Origin: Nitrospira sp.
GTDB taxonomy: Bacteria > Nitrospirota > Nitrospiria > Nitrospirales > Nitrospiraceae
Length of the DNA: 40,492 nt
Direction: 5' to 3'
Assembly: GCA_018242665.1 (NCBI GenBank)
Contig: JAFEBL010000031.1
Coordinates: 1 to 40,492 of the forward strand
The position numbers and the translations under genes were made by a program. The notes beneath the pieces were generated by a model. The model saw only the letters and a list, made by a program, of their open reading frames with translations, did no database searches and was not told the DNA's origin. Below are positions 17,425 through 23,933 of the stretch, one piece after another (the stretch's first letter is position 1; every line of letters begins with the position of its first letter).

Positions 17425-18324
17425 TCACGGCAGCGGTACAGAAAACATCACCTTCGTGCCGCGTTCGTTATAGGTCAAATCGGGGAAAAAGGCTTTGGCC
17501 AAAAGGACGCCGCGTCCGTTTGCGTCACAGTTGTCTGAAGGATGTTTGCCTTGAGTCAGGATGCGATTCCAGGTGAACCCGTGGCCCTCATCGGCAATCG
17601 CATAGTGAAGCCGGCGACGGTTGAGATCATAGCTGGCATGAACGACCACGCGGCGCGTGATGAATCGTGGGTCACGACGGCGTGCCTCGATCAAGGCCTC
17701 GAATCGATCGGTGCTGAGTGCCTGTTGCTTCTCGTGACATTGAATTTCCAGGCTGCCATGTTCCACGGCATTGACGATGAGTTCGATGAGGGTCGCGCGA
17801 AGATGCAGGCGCTGGGATTCCGGAAGTTTCCCGGCCGTTTGTTCGATCAACCAGCTCACGCAGGCTTCGACCTGATGGGGATCGGTGCCGATGGTGAGAC
17901 GGTAGTCCAATTGCTCAATGCCTGAAATCGCCTCCACCGAACAGGGCAGCCTCTGTATCGCGCGCTCCAGAGCCAGCCCCAGCTCTGCGGCACAGGTCGG
18001 TTGTGGCACAAAGTCTGTCCCGCCGGCGCGCATGGCCTCAAGGATTGTACTTGCGTCGGCTGTGTCGGCGGAGGCGATCATGACCGTGGAGGCCCAACGA
18101 TTGCGGATGGCCTCCATCAGCAGGTGTCCGGTGCGTTCCGGCAAGAAGAGATCCGTGATGACGATGTCCGGGAGCGCCATTTCCACCATGGCGAGCGCCG
18201 CTCTGGGATCCGGAGCGGTGACGACGGAGAGGTGATGCGATGCGGCTTGTTCCAGCGTGAGGGCTAACGTGTCGGAATCGGGGAGGACTGCCAGCAGGGT
18301 ACGGGACGTCCTCGAGGGGGTCAT
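17425..18324 (-). CDS. REC-like domain fused to RsbW-type anti-sigma/HATPase kinase
   Basis: A 299-residue protein. Residues 8-125 fold like a receiver with D58 in IVITDLFLP, but the acidic pair is P15-D16 and the conserved lysine is Q108 (FVPQPT), so the phosphorylation site looks degenerate. Residues 140-299 form a GHKL ATPase of the anti-sigma type: N-box ELIVNAVEHGS with N185, G1 box IADEGHGF with D245, and G2 region GRGVLLAKAFF (270-280). It should phosphorylate a STAS partner and so sequester or release a target. The ATG overlaps the Hpt stop by four bases (ATGA). It is the last gene of the partner-switching operon. Confidence 0.85.
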   Translation of the reverse strand: MTPSRTSRTLLAVLPDSDTLALTLEQAASHHLSVVTAPDPRAALAMVEMALPDIVITDLFLPERTGHLLMEAIRNRWASTVMIASADTADASTILEAMRAGGTDFVPQPTCAAELGLALERAIQRLPCSVEAISGIEQLDYRLTIGTDPHQVEACVSWLIEQTAGKLPESQRLHLRATLIELIVNAVEHGSLEIQCHEKQQALSTDRFEALIEARRRDPRFITRRVVVHASYDLNRRRLHYAIADEGHGFTWNRILTQGKHPSDNCDANGRGVLLAKAFFPDLTYNERGTKVMFSVPLP

Positions 18325-18680
18325 GTGGGGAATCCTTTTTCGATGATCGTCACCAGCGTCTCCGTGAGGCGCCCTGTTTCCCTGTGCACTTGCTCAGCCA
18401 ATGCGGCAAGATCCTGTCGCGCAGCGTTGCGGGCCGATTCTTCCAACTGCGCCGCGGAGGTCACCGTGGGCATGGCGCAAAATTCCATAGCCGATCCCTT
18501 TAACTTGTGCGCTTCTTTCATTAAAGCCTGCAGATCTCCCGCAGTCATCGCGGCCTGAATGGCAGAAAGCGCTTGAGGCGACCGTTCGACGAACAAGCCG
18601 GCTAATGTCAGAAACAGCTCTTGGTCGCCATCCAACCGATCGAGCGCGGCGGCCAGGTCCATGACTGATTGAACATCCAC
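18321..18680 (-). CDS. histidine phosphotransfer (Hpt) protein
   Basis: A 119-residue single Hpt domain. The phosphorylatable histidine is H58 in AHKLKGSAMEF (57-67), the exact H-x-x-K-G-S pattern of Hpt proteins. It lies in a four-helix bundle beginning LDRLDGDQELFLTLAGLF. It should shuttle phosphate between a kinase and a receiver, most simply the REC-PP2C protein encoded just upstream or the REC-like protein downstream. The GTG start overlaps the preceding stop by one base (TAGTG) and its own stop overlaps the next start by four bases, so the three genes are tightly coupled. Confidence 0.9.
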   Translation of the reverse strand: MDVQSVMDLAAALDRLDGDQELFLTLAGLFVERSPQALSAIQAAMTAGDLQALMKEAHKLKGSAMEFCAMPTVTSAAQLEESARNAARQDLAALAEQVHRETGRLTETLVTIIEKGFPT

Positions 18681-19945
18681 TATGCCCTTCCCTTCCGTGC
18701 TCCCGATCCGTCCAGGAGTTCCAGCCCTAACAACGCGACATCATCGGGAAAAATCTCCCCGCCCAGCCACTGGTGGGCGATGGCCATGGTTTCGGTGATG
18801 CTCTGAACCAGGCTGGACGTACGATGCTCCTCGAGTGTGGCCTGCAGGCGAGACTTGCCCCAGAGTTCTCCCGTCGTGGAGGGTGCCTCGTAGATGCCGT
18901 CGCTCAGGAGGTAGAGCCGGTCATTCGGCCGCAGCTGCGCGCAGACGGTATCAAAGGTCGACGCGGGATCGAACCCGAGGGGAAGGCTGGCCGCCGCCAG
19001 CCACTGAGAGTCGCCGGCGGCGGCATGCAGAAACGCGCCGCCATGGCCGGCCGTAGCGTAGGACAACATGTGCGAGGTGAGATCGAGGCGCCCGACCCAC
19101 AAGGTGAAATATTCACCGTCTTGGCTCAACGGAAACCTCTGGTTGGCTTCGTTGATGATCGCGCCGGGGTCAAAGCTGCCAACGGCTTTCACCAGATTGT
19201 CTTCGCGCAGGAAGGTCATGAGCCCCACCGCCCGCAAGGCTGCGGCGACACCATGGCCGGATGCATCGAGAATGTACAGCCCGAGTGCGTCTGTACCCCA
19301 GGGACAGACCTGGAAGAGATCTCCTCCCAGGGCTAGCGACGGCTGATAGGCCCAGTGCATGGCGATGCCCGAAGCCGGGACGCCGGGCAATGGGAGCTGG
19401 GCGCGCACGAAGCTCGCGGCTGACTGCAATTCACTTTCCAATTCATGTTGCTTTGCGGACAGCAGCTTGTGCGACCGATCGAGATCATCCCTCGTGCGTT
19501 CAATTTCGCGAACCAACGCGCTCGATCGCAAGCTGGCCTGCACTCGCGCGAGGACTTCCTGCTTGCTGGCAGCTTTGCTGAGAAAATCATCGGCCCCGCG
19601 CGAGAGGCCTTCAGCAATCTGTTCGGGCCGGTCGTGCGCGGTCATCAAGACGACTTGACTGGAGCGCAACTCGGGATCCGCGCGGATTGCTTCACAGACG
19701 CTGGGCCCGTCCATCCCCGGCATCATCCAATCCAAGATCACCAAGTCAGGCCGTTGCGTGCGGATCGCGGCCAAGCCGGCGCTTCCATCGACGGCTTCGA
19801 TGACACGGTATCCCAAACGCTTTAAGCGACCGGCCATGCCGATTCGGGTGATGTCGTCGTCGTCGACTAGCAAAATCAGCGGCACCGGCTTGTGAACCGT
19901 GTCAACGCTGATCGGCGGTGATGTCTGCGGTGCGGGTTCCCCCAC
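18680..19945 (-). CDS. response regulator fused to PP2C/SpoIIE phosphatase (RsbU/HsbR-like)
   Basis: A 421-residue protein. The receiver occupies ~22-140, with an acidic cluster at ILLVDDDDITR, phospho-acceptor D72 in VILDWMMPGMDG, and K124 (FLSKA, where the usual proline after lysine is alanine). A coiled-coil linker (~142-185) leads to a SpoIIE-type PP2C domain: metal-binding D209 in LALGGDLF, D227 in ILDASGHGVAAAL, and YLLSDGIYEAP near 345. It should dephosphorylate a phospho-STAS protein under control of receiver phosphorylation, which sets the state of the partner switch. It lies 21 bases downstream of the STAS gene that is its likely substrate. The domain order matches the first two thirds of Pseudomonas HsbR. 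Confidence 0.92.
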   Translation of the reverse strand: MGEPAPQTSPPISVDTVHKPVPLILLVDDDDITRIGMAGRLKRLGYRVIEAVDGSAGLAAIRTQRPDLVILDWMMPGMDGPSVCEAIRADPELRSSQVVLMTAHDRPEQIAEGLSRGADDFLSKAASKQEVLARVQASLRSSALVREIERTRDDLDRSHKLLSAKQHELESELQSAASFVRAQLPLPGVPASGIAMHWAYQPSLALGGDLFQVCPWGTDALGLYILDASGHGVAAALRAVGLMTFLREDNLVKAVGSFDPGAIINEANQRFPLSQDGEYFTLWVGRLDLTSHMLSYATAGHGGAFLHAAAGDSQWLAAASLPLGFDPASTFDTVCAQLRPNDRLYLLSDGIYEAPSTTGELWGKSRLQATLEEHRTSSLVQSITETMAIAHQWLGGEIFPDDVALLGLELLDGSGARKGRA

Positions 19946-19966
19946 GTGGACGGCTCCTGAAACTGT

Positions 19967-20317
19967 CTATCCGACGGCCGGCAGGTGAATCGCCGCGAGT
20001 GCGTCCTGCTCCGAGTGATAGATCGGCAGCATCTGATGCAGATTTGCCAAGGTGATAATTTCTTTTACGTAACTTTGAGGATTCAACAAACTGATTCTTC
20101 CCGGCGTCCCATTCAGGCCTTGCGCCACGAGCGCCAGCGTCCCGAGCGCCGAACTGTCCAGGAAACGAACTGCGTGCATGTTCAGAATCAGATGCCGACA
20201 CCCGCCGGCTTTCACCCGATCGACCGCACCTTTGAATGTGGCGCGGTTGGCATAGGTCAGCTCCCCGACCAGGTCGAGGATCGCGACTGTTCCGACCCGC
20301 CGTTCTGTAATCTGCAT
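19967..20317 (-). CDS. STAS-domain anti-sigma factor antagonist
   Basis: A 116-residue single STAS domain of the RsbV/SpoIIAA type. The beta-strand VAILDLVGELTYANRATF (11-28) and the phosphorylation loop RFLDSSALGTL (51-61; serines 55/56) are canonical. It is presumably phosphorylated by the RsbW-like kinase and dephosphorylated by the REC-PP2C protein encoded 21 bases downstream, switching between partners. The next STAS gene is 30 bases upstream, so there are two antagonists for one kinase/phosphatase pair in this operon. Confidence 0.92.
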   Translation of the reverse strand: MQITERRVGTVAILDLVGELTYANRATFKGAVDRVKAGGCRHLILNMHAVRFLDSSALGTLALVAQGLNGTPGRISLLNPQSYVKEIITLANLHQMLPIYHSEQDALAAIHLPAVG

Positions 20318-20347
20318 GCCCGGCCCCCTCTCCGACGGCGGAACCGC

Positions 20348-20686
20348 TCACGCGCTCTTCTTGACCATCGCCGGCGAATCAGATTCGATCAGCGGAATCG
20401 TCTTGTGCAAATTGGCCAACTCGATAATCTGCCGGACGGTCGGCTGGGGATAGGCCAGCGACAACGTGCGCTTTTCGGCTTGCAACTGCCGATGGGAAAT
20501 CATGAGCAGTCCCAACGCGGCGCTGTCGAGGAACGCCACTTGCGTGAGGTCGATCACGATCTGATCTATGCCGTCAATGGCGACCGCCTTCAACATTTCT
20601 TGAAACGGCTTGCGCTGGGTGTACGTAAAATTGCCTTCCAGTTTCAATGTGACTTTGTGATTATTGACTTCTTTCGTGATTTTCAT
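20348..20686 (-). CDS. STAS-domain anti-sigma factor antagonist
   Basis: A 112-residue STAS domain. It opens KVTLKLEGNFTYTQRKPF (11-28) and has the phospho-loop AFLDSAALGLLM (51-62) with S55. It is a paralogue of the STAS protein encoded 30 bases downstream and carries the same F-x-Y-x-x-R element after the first strands. A GAGGAG precedes the ATG at good spacing. It lies 29 bases after cheB, so chemotaxis and partner-switching genes are probably co-transcribed. Role as a second substrate of the RsbW-like kinase is inference. Confidence 0.92.
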   Translation of the reverse strand: MKITKEVNNHKVTLKLEGNFTYTQRKPFQEMLKAVAIDGIDQIVIDLTQVAFLDSAALGLLMISHRQLQAEKRTLSLAYPQPTVRQIIELANLHKTIPLIESDSPAMVKKSA

Positions 20687-20715
20687 CGGTGCTCCTCTAT
20701 GGAAAAAGTGAACGA

Positions 20716-21765
20716 TCAGGCACGGCTGACATGGTTTAAAACTGCGGCGGCGATTTCGTTCAGCGGGCGTACGACTTCCACCGCGCCGAGCTTGATGGCT
20801 TCTTTGGGCATACCGAACACGACGCAGGAGGCTTCATCCTGCGCGATGGTGAAGGCTCCGGCTTCTTTCATCTTGAGTAACCCCTTGGCGCCGTCTCCGC
20901 CCATTCCGGTAAGGATCACGCCGATGGCATTTCCTCCCGCGTACTGCGCGACGGAATCGAACATCACGTCTACGGATGGGCGATGGCGGTTGACGGGTTC
21001 ATCCTGGTTGATGCGGACGGAGTAGCGGGCGCCGCTCCGCACGAGCGTCATGTGGTAGTTGCCGGGAGCCACCAATGCATGGCCGGGCAAGACGCTGTCG
21101 CCGTCCACGGCTTCCTTGACGGAGATGCGGCTCAGTTGGTTCAGCCGGTCGGCCCAGGTCTTGGTGAAGCGTTCGGGCATGTGCTGCGTGATCAAAATCG
21201 GCGGGGTATTGGGCGGCAACACCTGCAGCACGTCTTTCACGGCTTCGGTGCCTCCAGTGGAAGACCCGATGGCGATGATCATGTCGGTGGTCTTGATCAT
21301 GGCCGAGCTCAGCGCGGTCGGCCTGGGAGCACTCTGTTCTCCGGCGGCCGGTGCACGCCGGAGCGTGGCAGTCGCTGCGCCCTTGACCTTGGCGATGAGA
21401 TCGGCGGCGATGTCGTCCATCCCCTGCCGCAGATCGATCTTCGGCTTGGTAATAAAATCTACCGCGCCAAGTTCCATGGCCCGGAGCGTGGTTTCGCAAC
21501 CGGCCTCCGTCAATGAACTGACCATGATCACCGGGGTGGGACGCCCGCGCATGAGCTTTTCCAGAAAGGTTAAGCCGTCCATCTTGGGCATCTCGACATC
21601 CAGAGTCAGCACATCGGGATTGAGTGCCTTGATCTTCTCTCTGGCCACATAGGGGTCCGGCGCGCTGCCGATGACCTCGATGTCGGGATCCTTCGACAGC
21701 AGTTCAGCCAGCACTTGCCTCATCAACGCGGAATCATCGATCGTTAGGACGCGAATCTTAGCCAT
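20716..21765 (-). CDS. cheB: CheB, chemoreceptor methylesterase/glutamine deamidase
   Basis: A 349-residue response regulator with an N-terminal receiver ([12 protein letters not shown]56 in [13 protein letters not shown]108 in FITKP) and a C-terminal esterase. The esterase catalytic triad is S169 in [12 protein letters not shown]195 in ITQHMPERF and D291 in [12 protein letters not shown]. It removes methyl groups from receptor glutamates after phosphorylation by CheA, giving adaptation. It follows cheR and cheD in transcription order, so the adaptation genes are together. It is one of two CheB proteins in the window; this one belongs to the cluster with the globin receptor. Confidence 0.96.
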   Translation of the reverse strand: MAKIRVLTIDDSALMRQVLAELLSKDPDIEVIGSAPDPYVAREKIKALNPDVLTLDVEMPKMDGLTFLEKLMRGRPTPVIMVSSLTEAGCETTLRAMELGAVDFITKPKIDLRQGMDDIAADLIAKVKGAATATLRRAPAAGEQSAPRPTALSSAMIKTTDMIIAIGSSTGGTEAVKDVLQVLPPNTPPILITQHMPERFTKTWADRLNQLSRISVKEAVDGDSVLPGHALVAPGNYHMTLVRSGARYSVRINQDEPVNRHRPSVDVMFDSVAQYAGGNAIGVILTGMGGDGAKGLLKMKEAGAFTIAQDEASCVVFGMPKEAIKLGAVEVVRPLNEIAAAVLNHVSRA

Positions 21766-21825
21766 CGCACTCTATCTCCAAGTCTGTTGGTGAGCCGGCA
21801 GATGACCGGCGCCCCCTGTCTTTCG

Positions 21826-22443
21826 TTAGAAGAGCGTGATATCGCTCTGTTGAACTTTCGGCTCTTCTTCGATCCGGTGCTGGTATGCCGATTCCCGCTC
21901 GTAGATGGTGCGGTTTTTCACCCGTTCGATCTTTTTCATCAGCACCCGCCCAGAATCGGTAAAGTAGTACACCTTTCTCGGGTACACATCGCCGAGATCG
22001 CTCTTGGCGATGCTATAGCCCTCCGTCTTCAGAAATTGCAGGACCCATTCGGTGTTCCTGGCGCCGACATCGATATTGCCTTCATAGATGCGTCCTGCCC
22101 CGAACAGTTTGACCTCCAGGCGATGCTTCACTCCGCCGCGTTTAAAAATTTCGTTGATCAGTTGCTCCATCGCGAAGGAGCCGTAGCGCGTCGACTCCCC
22201 TCCCCACGAGTCTCCCGATTGGTGCTCCTTGGGGGCAGGAAGCATGAAATGGTTCATGCCGCCAACGCCGACGATTGGATCGCGAATGCATGCCGAGATG
22301 CAGGAACCGAGGACGGTGTACACCACCATCGGTTCCCGACTGACGAAGAATTCGCCAGGCAGAATGCAGGCGACTTCGTGAGGAAACCGGCGGTCGTGCA
22401 TCCGGCGGATGTGGGAGAAGGTGTCGGTGTCGACGACTGGCAT
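21826..22443 (-). CDS. cheD: CheD, chemoreceptor glutamine deamidase
   Basis: A 205-residue protein. The catalytic triad of the CheD family is seen as T43 and C48 in YTVLGSCISACI and H65 in GGMNHFMLP. CheD converts specific receptor glutamines to glutamates and can bind CheC-type phosphatases or receptors. The frame is open further upstream inside cheR, but the ATG at 22443, just five bases past the cheR stop, is the natural start. It is longer than many CheD proteins (about 160-170 residues) because of a polar C-terminal extension ending QQSDITLF. A similar TLF ending occurs on the receptor/CheZ-like protein in this cluster. Confidence 0.92.
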   Translation of the reverse strand: MPVVDTDTFSHIRRMHDRRFPHEVACILPGEFFVSREPMVVYTVLGSCISACIRDPIVGVGGMNHFMLPAPKEHQSGDSWGGESTRYGSFAMEQLINEIFKRGGVKHRLEVKLFGAGRIYEGNIDVGARNTEWVLQFLKTEGYSIAKSDLGDVYPRKVYYFTDSGRVLMKKIERVKNRTIYERESAYQHRIEEEPKVQQSDITLF

Positions 22444-22448
22444 GTGCC

Positions 22449-23267
22449 TCAGGCTTCCTTCCAGTAGATGGTTGGCGCGATCGCTTTGAACGGATGGGAG
22501 ACCCACTGCAGACTTTCCGAATGCCCGATGAACAGATATCCCCCCGGCTTGAGGTGATGATAAAACTTGTTTACCAGGCGTTCTTGCGTGGGGCGATCGA
22601 AGTAAATCATCACGTTTCTGCAAAAGATCAGATCGAGCGGCGCCTTGATCGGGAACCGATCGTCCATCAGATTCAACCGTCGAAACTTGATGATTGCGGC
22701 AAGATGCGGCTTCACCTTCACGAGTCCTGCGCTCTCCCCGCGCCCATGGAGAAAATGCCGCTTAACGATCTCGGGCGGCACCTCCCGCACGCGTTCCTCC
22801 GCATAAAGTCCTTTGGCGGCATGGGCCAGGACGCGAGTCGAGATATCGGACGCGAGGACCTGGAAGTTCCACTGTTCGGAGGCACGGACGCTTTCATAGA
22901 GCGTCATGGCGATCGTATAGGGTTCTTCTCCGGTGGAGCAGGCGGAAGACCAGATCCGGACCTGCTTCTCCTTCTCCAGTGTGGGCAGGATGCGTTCGCG
23001 CAGGAAATCAAAATGTTTCGGCTCGCGGAAGAAATCCGTCTTGTTTGTCGAGAGGAGGTCCAGCATGCGGGTGAACTCCTCGCCGCTGTCGTCCTGCGTG
23101 ACATACTCATAATACGAGGCAAAACCGTCCATCTGGAGGTGCTTGAGGCGTTTGGTCAGACGCGACACCACCAACGACTGCTTACTGTCCCCGAGCGAAA
23201 TGCCGCTTTCGTCATACAACAATGTGCGGATCTTTTCGTATTCCTGCTTCGAGATCGCGTATTCCAT
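22449..23267 (-). CDS. cheR: CheR, chemoreceptor methyltransferase
   Basis: A 272-residue SAM-dependent methyltransferase that methylates receptor glutamates. The N-terminal helical domain is followed by LLSTNKTDFFREPKHF (71-86), IWSSACSTGEEPYTIAM (105-121, SAM loop), LASDIS and FCRNVMIYFD. The beta-subdomain loop HGRGESAGLVKVK has the same length as in the enteric, pentapeptide-dependent CheR. That fits the aromatic pentapeptide at the end of the globin receptor encoded nearby. It begins four bases after the DUF420 gene, within one operon, and is the only CheR in the window, so it may serve both systems. Confidence 0.96.
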   Translation of the reverse strand: MEYAISKQEYEKIRTLLYDESGISLGDSKQSLVVSRLTKRLKHLQMDGFASYYEYVTQDDSGEEFTRMLDLLSTNKTDFFREPKHFDFLRERILPTLEKEKQVRIWSSACSTGEEPYTIAMTLYESVRASEQWNFQVLASDISTRVLAHAAKGLYAEERVREVPPEIVKRHFLHGRGESAGLVKVKPHLAAIIKFRRLNLMDDRFPIKAPLDLIFCRNVMIYFDRPTQERLVNKFYHHLKPGGYLFIGHSESLQWVSHPFKAIAPTIYWKEA

Positions 23268-23271
23268 CGTG

Positions 23272-23733
23272 CTAGCTCCGATACCAGACGAATAACATGA
23301 GGTATACCAAATAGGCGGTGGCCATCGTGCCGCTGAAGGTCCACACGAGGGCGTGGCCCATGCGGCGATGCGTCGTCATGCCGGCCACCATCGCGCCCAC
23401 GCTCCCGAACCGGAGGCGATGAAGCCCCATGTAGAGGTTGTACGCAGCAAGCACGATGGTTGAGACTGCCAACACCATGTGGGTGACAAAGAGCGGAACG
23501 TACAGAGACCAATAGTCGCTCTCTGGCCCTTTGAACGATTCCCGTCCGAACAGAGCTTGTTTGAGCACGTAGGCGACCAGCCAGATGCCGACGATGGTGC
23601 ACCCGACGATCATGCGATGGGAATGGTGCGACACATCGTGGGACTTGGCGGCGCGGACGCCGGCCAACACGACCAAGTAAGCCACCGTCAAGCTGGTGAG
23701 GACGAGATACCAGAGGATGGTCTTCAGATCCAT
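23272..23733 (-). CDS. DUF420 (YozB/CtaM-like) membrane protein
   Basis: A 153-residue protein with four to five membrane helices (about 5-25, 41-60, 78-100, 128-149). It carries the DUF420 histidine pattern: HSHRMIVG (37-44), VTHMVLAV (83-90) and THRRMGHALVWTF (121-133), then a YLVYLMLF last helix. Family members such as staphylococcal CtaM are needed for heme-copper oxidase function, which suggests heme or copper handling at the membrane. It is unusual to find it inside a chemotaxis operon: it follows the globin receptor and precedes cheR by four bases. A FliA-like promoter lies upstream. A redox- or heme-related accessory role for the receptors is inference. Confidence 0.82.
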   Translation of the reverse strand: MDLKTILWYLVLTSLTVAYLVVLAGVRAAKSHDVSHHSHRMIVGCTIVGIWLVAYVLKQALFGRESFKGPESDYWSLYVPLFVTHMVLAVSTIVLAAYNLYMGLHRLRFGSVGAMVAGMTTHRRMGHALVWTFSGTMATAYLVYLMLFVWYRS

Positions 23734-23805
23734 GATTCGTCCTTAGGCTAAAGGTGAAGTCGGCCGGAGCCGTCGGATCCGGCATGCATACACCCGCACA
23801 TCCCG

Positions 23806-23833
23806 TTATCGGATACGTGCGCCTGTTTCTTGA
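23806..23833 (-). promoter_or_regulatory. FliA (sigma28)-like promoter before the DUF420-cheR-cheD-cheB genes
   Basis: On the minus strand TCAAGAAA (23833-23826) is followed after 12 bases by TCCGATAA (23813-23806). The -10 matches seven of eight positions of the GCCGATAA consensus and the -35 core is one base off TAAAG. It lies 73 bases before the DUF420 start and just downstream of the inverted repeat that follows the receptor gene. A second site of the same layout precedes the STAS gene at 30839. Confidence 0.5.
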
Positions 23834-23890
23834 GGGAGTGCTCGGTACACATGTGGAAGGGAAGGAACACTACGCGTCCGGGACAGACAG

Positions 23891-23925
23891 CCACGAGGGT
23901 GGGCAATATTTGCCCACCCTCGTGG
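23891..23925 (-). terminator. perfect 15-bp inverted repeat after the globin receptor gene
   Basis: ccacgagggtgggca (23891-23905) and its exact complement (23911-23925) flank a 5-base loop. It sits 8 bases past the receptor stop on the minus strand. The stem is strong and GC-rich, but no U-tract follows, so it may be a terminator, an attenuator or an RNA end-stabiliser. Confidence 0.55.
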
Positions 23926-23933
23926 TCAGGATG

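Noticed and set aside
22443-22623. Longer CheD reading into cheR
   Set aside because: The extra 60 residues have no CheD homology features and overlap cheR; the ATG at 22443 fits spacing and family.
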